In this document: piece after piece, positions 52,443 through 60,691 of the stretch
Numbering within the stretch: the first letter of the stretch is position 1
How the letters are laid out: each line of letters starts with the position of its first letter
DNA from: Epibacterium sp. Ofav1-8
GTDB lineage: Bacteria > Pseudomonadota > Alphaproteobacteria > Rhodobacterales > Rhodobacteraceae
Direction of reading: 5' to 3'
Assembly (NCBI RefSeq): GCF_022348185.1
Contig: NZ_JAKRFD010000003.1
Span: forward strand, 186,001-250,000
DNA length: 64,000 nucleotides
Translations under genes and position numbers: made by a program
The notes under the pieces: generated by a model
The model's database searches: none
Seen by the model: the letters and a program-made list of their open reading frames with translations, nothing else
Told to the model about the DNA's origin: nothing

Positions 52443-53351
52443 ATGCTGAGCGACTGGCTGATTTCCCTGGAAGGCACCGAGGCAGGCCATCAGGCGGCAC
52501 TGATCCTGGCGGTGTCGGCGGCCTTTCTGCACGCGGTCTTTGGCGCGCTGCAAAAGGGGCGGCATGATCCATGGCTGTCGCGCGGGGCGATTGATGCCTC
52601 TTATGCGGTGATGGCGGCACCGTTTGCGCTGTTTGTGGTGCCCTGGCCGGAGCCGCATATGTGGCTGATTTTCCTCGGCGTTTGGGTAATCCACGTGATC
52701 TACAAAGTGTTGCAGGCGATGGCCTATACCAAAGGCGCCTACACGGTGGTCTACCCGGTGGTCCGTGGCACCGGGCCGCTGTTTGCGGTGATCGGGGCCT
52801 ATTGGCTGTTTGGCGAGACCTTCACGCTGGTGCAGTGGCTTGGTGTGGGCGTGCTGCTCGCGGGGATTTTTGGCCTTGCGGTTTATAACTTCATCTTCCT
52901 TGTGACCGCGCGTGAAACCCTCGGGATTGCGTTGCTGCTTGCGGTGGCAACGGGGCTGTTTGTGGCGCTTTACACGACCTACGACGCCTATGGCATTCGG
53001 GCGACTGCCGATCCTTTCACCTTTCTGGCGTGGTTCTTCATGATCGATGGGGTCACCATGCCGATCTACGCCTATTGGCGCTGGCATCGGCTGGGCGCGG
53101 AGCGGCCCACGGTGGGCCCTTTGATGGTGCGCGGGTTCTTCGGCGGGCTGGTGGCCTTTGCCTCCTTCGGGTCGGTGATGCTGGCCACCCGGCTTGACAA
53201 GGTGGGCGAGGCGGCGGTCCTGCGCGAGACATCGACGGTCTTTGCCGCAATCATCGGCTGGCTGGTGCTGAAGGAAACCGTCGGCCCCCGCCGCATCGCG
53301 CTGATGGCGCTGATTGCGGCCGGTGCGGTGATTGTTGAAATGGGGGGCTGA
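52443..53351 (+). CDS. EamA/DMT family transporter
   Basis: A 302-residue inner-membrane protein with about ten hydrophobic helices in two EamA repeats. YTVVYPVVRGTGPLFAVIGA and FGETFTLVQWLGVGVLLAGI mark the first repeat, and LRETSTVFAAIIGWLVLKE with RIALMALIAAGAVIVE the second. AAAGGA lies before the ATG. It is unlike the DMT protein at 26112-27095 in detail. Its substrate is unknown. yciB follows by 44 bases, a probable operon. Confidence 0.9.
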   Translation: MLSDWLISLEGTEAGHQAALILAVSAAFLHAVFGALQKGRHDPWLSRGAIDASYAVMAAPFALFVVPWPEPHMWLIFLGVWVIHVIYKVLQAMAYTKGAYTVVYPVVRGTGPLFAVIGAYWLFGETFTLVQWLGVGVLLAGIFGLAVYNFIFLVTARETLGIALLLAVATGLFVALYTTYDAYGIRATADPFTFLAWFFMIDGVTMPIYAYWRWHRLGAERPTVGPLMVRGFFGGLVAFASFGSVMLATRLDKVGEAAVLRETSTVFAAIIGWLVLKETVGPRRIALMALIAAGAVIVEMGG

Positions 53352-53395
53352 GGGTGCCATCTGACAGGAATGAACTGGGACATGAGAGGCCATCT

Positions 53396-54034
53396 ATGAG
53401 CGAACAGACAAGCGATGCATCCACTGGTGAGGCGCGCAAGATCAGCCCCTTGGTGAAGAACCTGCTGGAGTTCGGCCCGGTGGTGCTGTTCTTCGTCGCC
53501 TATCTGCGGCTCAAGGATCAGGCGTTTGAGATCGGCGGCACCTCTTATGAGGGGTTCATCGTGGTCACCGCCGGCTTTGTGCCGCTGATGGTGCTGTCGA
53601 CGCTGATCCTGTGGAAGCTGACCGGCAAGCTGTCGAAGATGCAGGTGATGACGCTGGTGCTGATCGTGGTGTTTGGCGGGCTGTCGGTCTGGTTCAACGA
53701 CGAGCGGTTCTTCAAGATGAAGCCGACGATGATCTACCTGCTGTTTGGCGGCATGTTGGGCGTGGGGCTGTTGCGGGGGCAGAGCTACCTGCGGGTGGTC
53801 ATGGAGGAAATGATGCCGCTTCAGGACGAGGGGTGGATGATCCTCACCCGCCGCCTCTGTGCGTTCTTCTTTGGGCTGGCCGTGGCCAATGAGGTCATCT
53901 GGCGGATGATGAGCACCGAGACCTGGGTTTATTTCAAGACCTTTGGCCTCACGGCGGCCATGTTCCTGTTCTTCATGACGCAGGCGAAGCTGTTTCAGAC
54001 CTACGGTATCGAAGAGGAAAGTGAGGCTGAGTGA
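53396..54034 (+). CDS. yciB: Inner-membrane protein YciB (septation protein A family)
   Basis: A 212-residue protein with five or six membrane helices. The family pattern is clear: LLEFGPVVLFFVAYL, LTLVLIVVFGGLSVWFNDERF (here MTLVLIVVFGGLSVWF), KMKPTMIYLLFG, DEGWMILTRRLCAFFFGLAV and NEVIWR. YciB is linked to envelope and division homeostasis in enterics. The start at 53396 has GAGAGG upstream; an earlier in-frame ATG adds 14 residues. Confidence 0.94.
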   Translation: MSEQTSDASTGEARKISPLVKNLLEFGPVVLFFVAYLRLKDQAFEIGGTSYEGFIVVTAGFVPLMVLSTLILWKLTGKLSKMQVMTLVLIVVFGGLSVWFNDERFFKMKPTMIYLLFGGMLGVGLLRGQSYLRVVMEEMMPLQDEGWMILTRRLCAFFFGLAVANEVIWRMMSTETWVYFKTFGLTAAMFLFFMTQAKLFQTYGIEEESEAE

Positions 54035-54090
54035 GCGCGCACGCGGCGCTTGCTTTCAGCTGAAACGCGACCCGGTTTAAGGGTTTGCGC

Positions 54091-54198
54091 TGCGCTTCGC
54101 GCATCGCCGGGGGGCGTGAGCCGCGCCTTTCAGGCGCGGCTCACGCCCGGCCCAACGCTTTTGGTGCAGCCTTTGGCTGTCGCGGAAAGGGGCGGGAG
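54091..54198 (-). repeat. Multi-hairpin intergenic repeat, copy 4
   Basis: On the minus strand box 1 is represented by CTCCCGCCC (54198-54190) and box 2 by GTTGGGCCGGG (54156-54146), 33 bases apart. A CAGCC/GGCTG stem (54167-54179) lies between them. A perfect 16-bp stem (54112-54127 with 54133-54148) and a small TGCGC/GCGCA stem (54091-54103) follow. It lies between the convergent ends of yciB and the hydrolase gene. Confidence 0.75.
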
Positions 54199-54239
54199 GA
54201 CACCCGCCTTTGCAGGAACAGGAGTGAGTCTGGGGAGGG

Positions 54240-55172
54240 TCAGATCCGCTGCCAGATCGGCATCGGGCTTGGCTGCGGGCGCAGGCTCAGCAGGCGTGAC
54301 CACCGCCGCGCGGGCACCTCTGGCAGCACTTGCTGCATCAAGGGTAGGGGCGTGCGTTCCGGCTGACGCAGCAGACGCTTGTACAGACGAAGCGCTCCAG
54401 GGCGCATGTAGGACGACCAGTGGCACACCCGCCGCTCGGGCAGGCCGATGGAATGGCCCATCTGCGCCAGATGCTCCAGCGTATCGAGGCAATCGAGTTG
54501 CAGGGTCACCGCATTCGGGGCCTCAAACCCCTGACCAATGGCGCGATCGCCGCGTTCGGGCGACCGGGTCAGGGTCTCGAACATAAAATCAAACGCATCG
54601 TTCTCGCGGCTGGTGACGTTGAAAAACTCTGCCCCGCGTCCGGCCGGTGTCGCCAGCGCCGCTGCCGCTCGGCTCTGATAGCTGGCGCCGGTCAAGGAGA
54701 TCACCCGTCCCACGGCACCGGCGGGCAGCCAGTGAAGGGCCTCCAGTGCCACCTCGGCCCCCAGAGAATGCCCGATGATATGGATGTCGCGGGCGGGGGC
54801 TTGTGCGTGCAGGCTGCGCACCACCTGTGCCAAGGCCCGTCCCGCTGCCAAGGCGCGTGCCTGCGCCGAGGCCAGCGTGCCTCTGGCGTCCCAGCCAAAC
54901 GCCACCGCGAGCCCCTCGTCCCTGCGGCCAAGGCCAAAGCCGAGCTGACGTGGCCAGGACGGCGCGCGCCACGGCATATGCTGTGGATCAAGCGACAGGA
55001 TGTGGCGATGCGGGCAGTGGTTGGGATTGCCGGGCTGGTATTTATAGCCATGCACCATGATCACCACCGGCCCCGGCACATCTGCCAATCGCGCGATACC
55101 ATCGTCAAACGACCTGAGCCGGGCATGAAGCACCGGCGTCTCACCCACTGCATTAATACGGATCACTGCCAT
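54240..55172 (-). CDS. Alpha/beta hydrolase, DUF900-like
   Basis: A 310-residue protein with an alpha/beta-hydrolase core: PVVIMVHGYKYQPG (strand and oxyanion His-Gly), the nucleophile elbow IIGHSLGAEVALEAL, and SRENDAFDFMFETL. The PGPVVIMVHGY start and GHSLGAE motif resemble the DUF900 lipase-like group. No signal peptide is seen. The start is ATG at 55172 (a GTG directly precedes it). Four 11-base direct repeats lie 47 bases upstream and may bind a regulator of this gene. Confidence 0.85.
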   Translation of the reverse strand: MAVIRINAVGETPVLHARLRSFDDGIARLADVPGPVVIMVHGYKYQPGNPNHCPHRHILSLDPQHMPWRAPSWPRQLGFGLGRRDEGLAVAFGWDARGTLASAQARALAAGRALAQVVRSLHAQAPARDIHIIGHSLGAEVALEALHWLPAGAVGRVISLTGASYQSRAAAALATPAGRGAEFFNVTSRENDAFDFMFETLTRSPERGDRAIGQGFEAPNAVTLQLDCLDTLEHLAQMGHSIGLPERRVCHWSSYMRPGALRLYKRLLRQPERTPLPLMQQVLPEVPARRWSRLLSLRPQPSPMPIWQRI

Positions 55173-55218
55173 CACAGGCCCCCAAAGCCATGATTTTTCC
55201 TATCCGGTAGCGGCTTGC

Positions 55219-55259
55219 GGTGACGGGAAGGTGACGGCTGGGTAACGATGAGGTGACGG
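55219..55259. promoter_or_regulatory. Four direct repeats with an 11-base period
   Basis: GGTGACGG begins at 55219, 55230 and 55252, and a degenerate GGTAACGA begins at 55241, so all four are spaced exactly 11 bases apart. Sites on one face of the helix suit a head-to-tail array of an OmpR-type response regulator; ChvI sites in other alphaproteobacteria are described as similar G-T-N-A-C direct repeats. The array is 47 bases upstream of the hydrolase start. The identity of the regulator is inference. Confidence 0.6.
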
Positions 55260-55462
55260 CCATGAGCTGCGGCCAAGAGGTCATATACCACGTCGCGGCG
55301 GACCCGGTCGATCTGGACGAGCGCCTGCCGGGACGCTTGGCGGTGGCGGACCCTTTTGAGCAGCTGGTTGAAGCATTCAGCCCATGCAGGCAGTGCGTCT
55401 TGTCTTGGAATAGGCCGACGGTGGAAAGAAGATTGCCGTGACCGTTTGCAAAAAGGCTGGAC
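55260..55462. other. Unassigned part of the hydrolase/metZ gap
   Basis: About 200 bases without a supported gene. A 60-residue plus-strand frame begins here but lacks a ribosome site and recognisable features. Confidence 0.35.
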
Positions 55463-55491
55463 TTGACGTCAGGGACGCTCGGGAGTACCAC
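55463..55491 (+). promoter_or_regulatory. Candidate promoter of metZ
   Basis: TTGACG (55463-55468) and TACCAC (55486-55491) are separated by 17 bases, a good -35 and spacing with a weak -10. A start of transcription near 55498 would place the riboswitch shortly downstream, as expected. Confidence 0.45.
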
Positions 55492-55496
55492 ATTCC

Positions 55497-55527
55497 GCAA
55501 TGTTGCGCGGGATCTGCGCAATGTTGC
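55497..55527. promoter_or_regulatory. Two GCAATGTTGC palindromes before the metZ riboswitch
   Basis: GCAATGTTGC (itself a GCAA/TTGC palindrome) occurs at 55497-55506 and 55518-55527, 21 bases or two helical turns apart, at the likely transcription start. This suits an operator for a dimeric repressor acting on top of the riboswitch. Confidence 0.5.
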
Positions 55528-55582
55528 ATCGTGGCGATTTGTTTACCGGATTGCGGGCCACGTAAAAAAGCCGCTAAAGAGG
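55528..55582 (+). ncRNA. SAM-II riboswitch of metZ
   Basis: The stretch GTGGCGATTTG (55531-55541), GGCCACGTAAA (55556-55566) and AAGCCGCTAAA (55568-55578) follows the conserved pattern of the SAM-II (metA) riboswitch: a stem beginning near GGTGATTTG, the C-C-A-C-G-T-A-A-A loop and the G-C-C-G-C-T-A-A-A pseudoknot strand. It lies before a methionine synthesis gene and is followed by an intrinsic terminator, the expected setting. SAM binding would promote termination or block translation. Confidence 0.85.
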
Positions 55583-55595
55583 TCAGGACGACGGG

Positions 55596-55629
55596 ACTCC
55601 CTTTCGCTTGGCCGAACGGGAGTTTTTTT
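55596..55629 (+). terminator. Attenuator-type terminator between the riboswitch and metZ
   Basis: ACTCCC and GGGAGT, with inner TTCG/CGAA pairing, form a stem followed by seven T. It lies 14 bases past the riboswitch and 47 bases before metZ, so read-through must be controlled for metZ to be expressed. Confidence 0.85.
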
Positions 55630-55675
55630 ATGCGCGGCCCGCAAGAGAGCGGCGGTGACCGGCGGAGGCGATACG

Positions 55676-56863
55676 ATGACTGAGACCTGGAACAAACGCA
55701 CCAAACTGGTTCACGGCGGCACCCGGCGCAGCCAGTACAACGAGGTCAGCGAGGCGATATTCCTGACCCAGGGGTTTGTCTACGACAGTGCAGAGCAGGC
55801 AGAGGCGCGGTTTATCGAGACCGGCCCGGATGAGTTCATCTATGCCCGCTATGGCAACCCCACCGTTGCGATGTTTGAGGAACGTATCGCGCTGCTCGAA
55901 GGGGCGGAGGACGCTTTTGCCTCTGCATCCGGCATGGCTGCGGTCAATGGCGCGCTGACCTCGATCCTGAAGGCGGGCGATCATGTGGTGTCTGCCAAGG
56001 CGCTGTTTGGGTCCTGTCTCTATATTCTCGAGAGCATCCTGACCCGCTATGGGGTTGAGGTGACATTTGTTGATGGCACCGATCTGGACGCATGGCGTGC
56101 GGCCGTGCGCGCGGATACCAAGGCGGTGTTCTTTGAGAGCATGTCGAACCCGACGCTTGAGGTGATCGACATCAAAGGCGTCGCCGAAATTGCCCATGCG
56201 GTCGGCGCCACAGTCGTGGTCGACAATGTGTTCTCCACGCCGGTGTTTTCCAACGCCATCGAACAGGGGGCGGATGTGGTGGTTTATTCGGCCACCAAAC
56301 ATATCGACGGGCAGGGGCGCGCGCTGGGGGGCGTGGTGCTGGGCAGCAAGGATTACATCCGCGGCACGCTGGAGCCTTACATGAAACACACCGGCGGCTC
56401 GCTCAGCCCGTTTCATGCCTGGATGTTCGTCAAAGGACTGGAAACCATTGACCTGCGGGTCAATGCACAGGCCGCAAGCGCGTTGCAGATCGCCGAGGCG
56501 CTGGACGGGCATCCAGCCCTGGCGCGCACCATCTATCCGGGTCTGAAGACCCATGCGCAGAATGATCTGGTGCAGCGGCAATTGGGCGGCAAGGGCGGCA
56601 CGGTGCTGTCACTGGATATCAAGGGCGGCAAGGACGCGGCCTTTGCCTTCCTCAATGCGCTGACGATCCCGGTGATTTCCAACAATCTGGGCGATGCGAA
56701 ATCCATCGCCACCCATCCGGCCACCACCACCCACCAGCGCCTGTCCGAAGATCAGCGCGCCGAACTTGGGATCACCGACGGGCTGGTACGCTTCTCGGTG
56801 GGCCTTGAGGATGCGGACGACCTGATCGCGGATGTAAATCAGGCGCTTGCGGCGATCAGCTGA
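55676..56863 (+). CDS. metZ: O-succinylhomoserine sulfhydrylase
   Basis: A 395-residue PLP enzyme of the Cys/Met metabolism class that makes homocysteine from O-succinylhomoserine and sulfide. It contains IYARYGNPTVAMFEERIALL (cofactor loop), SASGMAAVNGALT, NPTLEVIDI, VVDNVFSTPVFSNAI with the pyridine-contacting Asp, and YSATKHIDGQGRALGG with the Schiff-base Lys. The start at 55676 has GGCGGAGGCG upstream; the open frame before it crosses the riboswitch and is not protein. Expression is controlled by the SAM-II riboswitch and terminator. Confidence 0.95.
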   Translation: MTETWNKRTKLVHGGTRRSQYNEVSEAIFLTQGFVYDSAEQAEARFIETGPDEFIYARYGNPTVAMFEERIALLEGAEDAFASASGMAAVNGALTSILKAGDHVVSAKALFGSCLYILESILTRYGVEVTFVDGTDLDAWRAAVRADTKAVFFESMSNPTLEVIDIKGVAEIAHAVGATVVVDNVFSTPVFSNAIEQGADVVVYSATKHIDGQGRALGGVVLGSKDYIRGTLEPYMKHTGGSLSPFHAWMFVKGLETIDLRVNAQAASALQIAEALDGHPALARTIYPGLKTHAQNDLVQRQLGGKGGTVLSLDIKGGKDAAFAFLNALTIPVISNNLGDAKSIATHPATTTHQRLSEDQRAELGITDGLVRFSVGLEDADDLIADVNQALAAIS

Positions 56864-56878
56864 CTTGCCTTGAACCTG

Positions 56879-56908
56879 CCGCAGCAGAACCTGAGCGCTC
56901 TGCTGCGG
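56879..56908 (+). terminator. Hairpin after metZ
   Basis: CCGCAGCAGA and TCTGCTGCGG form a perfect 10-bp stem with a 10-base loop, 16 bases past the metZ stop. No T-run follows, so termination may be weak. Confidence 0.5.
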
Positions 56909-57056
56909 ACCCATCGCGGGGCGGGAAAGCACGGTGCAAAAGGTCAGATCAGAGACCTTTAGTGGCGTTTTTAGGTGATCTGTTTTGTGTTTCCTGCCGT
57001 ACTACCCTAGATAATTGCGGGCAGGCGCTTTGCTGCTGGGACAGGAGTACGGGTTT

Positions 57057-58160
57057 ATGAATATCCATTCTCGTGATGTGAACGACACGCCGGATCGGTC
57101 GGAGGCCGAAGAGGCATTGGCCGTGCTGCGGCGCTGGGCCGGTGGTGCCAGCGAGACCGAAGTGGCGCAGCTCGACCCGGCGATCGCACGGTTGCTGCCG
57201 AACCGGGAAGTGCCGAACTATCCGGATCTGAAGCGCCAGTACCCGGAAGAATTCGACGCATCCGAGACCTATCGCGCGACGTTGCCGGATCTGCAAAACG
57301 GCCCGTCCAGCCTGATCCGGGGCGCAAAAGAGCAGATCCAGCACGTCGGTATTTCCAATTTCCGCTTGCCGATCCGCTTTCATACCCGCGACAACGGGGA
57401 TCTGACGCTTGAAACCAGCGTGACCGGCACCGTGAGCCTTGATGCCGAGAAAAAGGGCATCAACATGTCCCGCATCATGCGCAGCTTTTACAAACATGCG
57501 GAAAAAGTGTTCTCCTTTGATGTGATGGAGGCGGCACTTGAGGACTACCTCAGTGATCTTGACAGCGGCGATGCGCGGCTTCAGATGCGGTTTTCCTTTC
57601 CGGTGAAGGTGGAGAGCCTGCGTTCGGGTCTGTCGGGCTATCAGTATTACGACGTGGCGCTGGAGCTGGTGCAGATCGCCGGGCAACGTCATCGCATCGT
57701 GCATCTGGATTACGTGTACTCCTCCACCTGTCCCTGTTCGCTCGAACTCTCAGAGCATGCGCGTCAGGCACGTGGGCAGTTGGCGACACCGCATTCGCAG
57801 CGCTCGGTTGCGCGGATTTCCGTGCAAATGGAACAGGATAGCGGCTGCCTGTGGTTCGAGGACCTGATCGACCACTGTCGTCGTGCAGTGCCGACAGAGA
57901 CGCAGGTGATGGTCAAACGCGAGGATGAGCAGGCCTTTGCGGAGCTGAATGCGGCCAATCCGATCTTTGTCGAAGATGCCGCACGGCTGTTCTGTGAGGC
58001 GCTGCAAAGCGACGCGCGCGTGGGCGATTTCCGGGTGGTGGCGAGCCATCAGGAAAGCCTGCACAGCCATGACGCGGTCTCGGTGCTGACACAGGGGACG
58101 ATGTTTGCCGCACCAAGCCTTGACCCGCAGCTGTTTTCGACCCTGATCCATCGCGGTTGA
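57057..58160 (+). CDS. folE2: GTP cyclohydrolase FolE2 (type IB)
   Basis: A 367-residue enzyme that converts GTP to dihydroneopterin triphosphate in folate synthesis. Type IB markers are visible: VGISNFRLPIRF, GTVSLDAEKKGINMSRIMRS, YVYSSTCPCSLELSEHARQA with the metal/catalytic Cys, and ATPHSQRSVA. Type IB enzymes can use metals other than zinc and are often kept by bacteria facing zinc shortage. AGGAGTACGG precedes the ATG at 57057. A hairpin plus ATATTT repeat follows its stop. Confidence 0.94.
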   Translation: MNIHSRDVNDTPDRSEAEEALAVLRRWAGGASETEVAQLDPAIARLLPNREVPNYPDLKRQYPEEFDASETYRATLPDLQNGPSSLIRGAKEQIQHVGISNFRLPIRFHTRDNGDLTLETSVTGTVSLDAEKKGINMSRIMRSFYKHAEKVFSFDVMEAALEDYLSDLDSGDARLQMRFSFPVKVESLRSGLSGYQYYDVALELVQIAGQRHRIVHLDYVYSSTCPCSLELSEHARQARGQLATPHSQRSVARISVQMEQDSGCLWFEDLIDHCRRAVPTETQVMVKREDEQAFAELNAANPIFVEDAARLFCEALQSDARVGDFRVVASHQESLHSHDAVSVLTQGTMFAAPSLDPQLFSTLIHRG

Positions 58161-58170
58161 CGCGATCAAT

Positions 58171-58220
58171 GCGAGGGGCGCTGCCCCTCGCGCTCCCCGA
58201 GATATTTATAAGAAGATGAA
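58171..58220 (+). repeat. Hairpin plus ATATTT repeat, copy D
   Basis: GCGAGGGGC and GCCCCTCGC form a 9-bp stem around GCT (58171-58191), followed by GCTCCCCGAGATATTTATAA and GAAGATGAAG. It lies ten bases past the folE2 stop. The same layout, on the other strand, occurs at 49350-49380. It may act as a transcript end. Confidence 0.6.
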
Positions 58221-58391
58221 GACAAGCCCCCTTGATCGGAGGTCGGGTGCCGGTTTTTGCCGCATCGCGGCATTTTTGCTGCTGTTGCGAAGGAAAATCA
58301 TGTTAGCGTGAGTCGTGAGGGGGCGCTTGCGTCAGTCAAGCGGGCGCCTGGCCTGTTTGAATGCGACAATGACCGACCTTGAGGAGCTCAC

Positions 58392-59060
58392 ATGATCCGG
58401 TTTGAAGGTTTCAAAGACATTCCCACAACGCCGCAGGCTTGGGCAGGCTATGCCTTTGGGCGGCAGGTAAAGATGATGCGCGCCATGGCGACATGGGCGG
58501 CCGAGGCGCCGCAGCACCAGTTGCATATGGCGCAGGTAATGCTGAAGGCGCAACAGGAGTGGATCAGCGGGATGCATGGCCCTGCTGCTGCGGCTGAAGG
58601 GGCCGCGGGTACGCAGGCCACCGCTGCGGCCAAGACAGCCACAGCCCCGCGCAAGCCGGCAGCCCGCAAGCCCGCCACGCGAAAGGCAGCGCCAAAACCC
58701 TCTCCCGCCAAGGCAGCGGTTCAGAAAGCACCGGCCAAGACCCTGACGGCACAGGCGACACCGGCGACACCGGCGCGCAAGGCCGCGTCGCCCGCCAAAA
58801 CCTCGCAACCTGCACGTCCTGCGCAAGCGGCACGTGTCAGCGCTGGCACACCGGAGGCGGCAAAGCCCGCGACCAAATCGACAGGCCCGCAGGCCACTGC
58901 GCCGGCAAAAACAAAGACCGCTCAGCCGGTTCGGGAGGCACGCCCCGCGACCCCGGAGCAGAGCAAAGCTGCGCCGCGCCGGCGTCCGCGCTCGCCCTCG
59001 ACTCCGCCGGAGATGCCGGGGCCGAAAACCGGTAAAGATGGGACAAAGCGCGAGTCGTGA
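58392..59060 (+). CDS. Protein with Ala/Lys/Pro-rich histone-like tail
   Basis: A 222-residue protein. Residues 1-65 form a folded-looking helical part (FKDIPTTPQAWAGYAFGRQV, MAQVMLKAQQEWISGM). Residues 66-222 are almost only Ala, Lys, Pro, Thr, Arg and Ser (for example KPAARKPATRKAAPKPSPAK), resembling bacterial H1/Hc1-like tails. I recall similar roseobacter proteins being mislabelled antifreeze proteins; the low-complexity tail explains that. GAGGAG precedes the ATG. Possible roles are DNA or polymer-granule binding; neither is shown. Confidence 0.75.
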   Translation: MIRFEGFKDIPTTPQAWAGYAFGRQVKMMRAMATWAAEAPQHQLHMAQVMLKAQQEWISGMHGPAAAAEGAAGTQATAAAKTATAPRKPAARKPATRKAAPKPSPAKAAVQKAPAKTLTAQATPATPARKAASPAKTSQPARPAQAARVSAGTPEAAKPATKSTGPQATAPAKTKTAQPVREARPATPEQSKAAPRRRPRSPSTPPEMPGPKTGKDGTKRES

Positions 59061-59107
59061 TCGCTTTGTCTTGACAGTCTGAGCAGGGGTTGCCAACGCT
59101 GCGCCTC

Positions 59108-60556
59108 ATGTTGGATCTGCGCCCCATCGGATATGTCATCGGCCTGCTCGTTACCATTCTGGGCGGGATGATGGTCTTTCCACTTCTCCTTGACCTCTAT
59201 GATGGCAAGGGGGAGTGGCCGGTGTTTTTGGAAAGCGCCGTGATCTGCCTTTTGGCGGGGGGGTGTCTGGCCCTGACCTGCGCCAATGGCATCGGGCGGG
59301 GGCTGTCGATCCGCCAGACCTTCCTGCTAACCACGCTGGTGTGGGTGGCGCTGCCGTTCTTTGGGGCAATCCCGTTGATGCTGGGCGCGACGGAACTGAG
59401 TTTCACCGATGCGTTCTTTGAGGCGATGTCGGGGCTGACCACCACCGGCTCCACCGTGATCTCCGGTCTGGACGATCTGCCGCGCGGGCTGTTGCTGTGG
59501 CGCGGAATCCTGCAATGGCTGGGGGGCATCGGCATCATTGTGGTGGCCATGGTGTTCCTGCCCGAGCTGCGGGTCGGCGGCATGCAGATCTTCAAGTCCG
59601 AAGCCTTTGACACCATGGGGAAAATCCTGCCGCGCGCGCAGGAGATCGCCAAGCAGATCTCGGTCATCTATCTGGTGCTGACCATGGTCTGTGCGCTGGT
59701 CTATACCGTTTTGGGGATGGGGCCGTTCGATGCGTTGGTGCATGCGATGACAACCACGTCCACCGGCGGGTTTTCCAACTACGACGCATCCTTCGGGACG
59801 TTCTCCGGCCCGGCGGAATATGCGGCCTCGTTCTTCATGGTGGCGGCGGCGCTGCCGTTCGTGCGCTATGTGCAGATGGTGAATGGCCAGATGACGCCCC
59901 TGTTCCGGGACAGTCAGATCCAGACTTTCCTGGCCACCATTGCCGTATTGGTCCTGGTTTCGGCCGCGGTCCTTGTGACTATCTTCCCGCACCATCCCGA
60001 GCAAGCCGTGCGCGAAGCCTTGTTCAATATCATCTCCATCATGTCAGGCACCGGCTATGCCAGCGTGGACTACATGCAATGGGGCGCGTTTCTGATCATG
60101 ATCTTCTTCTTCATCGGCCTGATCGGGGGCTGTGCGGGCTCGACGGCCTGTTCGGTGAAGATCTTCCGCTACCAGCTGCTCTTTGCCTCGATCCGGGTGC
60201 AGGTGCAGCGGATCCGCTCGCCCAACGGGGTGTTTGTGCCTCGCTACGAGGGGCGGCCGGTGACGCCGGATGTGCTGAGCTCGGTGATCTCCTTCTTTAT
60301 GTTTTTCGTCATCACGCTGGGCATTGTCGCCTGGGCGCTGGCGCTGACGGGGCTGGATTTCATCACCGCCATTTCCGGTGCGGCAACCGCTGTGGCCAAT
60401 ATCGGCCCGGGTCTGGGCGATATAATCGGGCCTGCGGGCAATTTTGCGCCGCTCAACGACACCGCCAAGTGGATCCTGGCCATTGCCATGCTGATCGGGC
60501 GGCTGGAGCTGATGGCGGTTTATGCGATCCTGACGGTTCGTTTCTGGCGCAGCTAG
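59108..60556 (+). CDS. trkH: Trk-type potassium uptake protein TrkH
   Basis: A 482-residue inner-membrane K+ channel subunit with four repeats of helix-pore-helix. Hydrophobic stretches and filter-region glycines are seen in MSGLTTTGSTVISG, TTTSTGGFSNYD, SGTGYASVDYM and TAVANIGPGLGDIIGPAGNF. TrkH normally pairs with the cytoplasmic NAD-binding subunit TrkA, which is not in the window. The ATG at 59108 gives a typical start (MLDLRPIGYVIGLLV); a TTG at 59090 is the alternative. lysC follows by 135 bases. Confidence 0.93.
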   Translation: MLDLRPIGYVIGLLVTILGGMMVFPLLLDLYDGKGEWPVFLESAVICLLAGGCLALTCANGIGRGLSIRQTFLLTTLVWVALPFFGAIPLMLGATELSFTDAFFEAMSGLTTTGSTVISGLDDLPRGLLLWRGILQWLGGIGIIVVAMVFLPELRVGGMQIFKSEAFDTMGKILPRAQEIAKQISVIYLVLTMVCALVYTVLGMGPFDALVHAMTTTSTGGFSNYDASFGTFSGPAEYAASFFMVAAALPFVRYVQMVNGQMTPLFRDSQIQTFLATIAVLVLVSAAVLVTIFPHHPEQAVREALFNIISIMSGTGYASVDYMQWGAFLIMIFFFIGLIGGCAGSTACSVKIFRYQLLFASIRVQVQRIRSPNGVFVPRYEGRPVTPDVLSSVISFFMFFVITLGIVAWALALTGLDFITAISGAATAVANIGPGLGDIIGPAGNFAPLNDTAKWILAIAMLIGRLELMAVYAILTVRFWRS

Positions 60557-60691
60557 TTCCGCTTGGGGCTGATGCTTGCGCAAAACACCAGCTGCCTTGA
60601 AATAAAGGGCAGGTCCGTCTTGCCCTTGGCTGGTTGCTCGCCTAAGAACGCGCGAACCCTTAACCCCGCAAGCGGAGGGAAACCACACCTC

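Noticed and set aside
55253-55441. A 62-codon plus-strand frame between the hydrolase and metZ
   Set aside because: No ribosome site, start inside the 11-base repeat array, no recognisable features.
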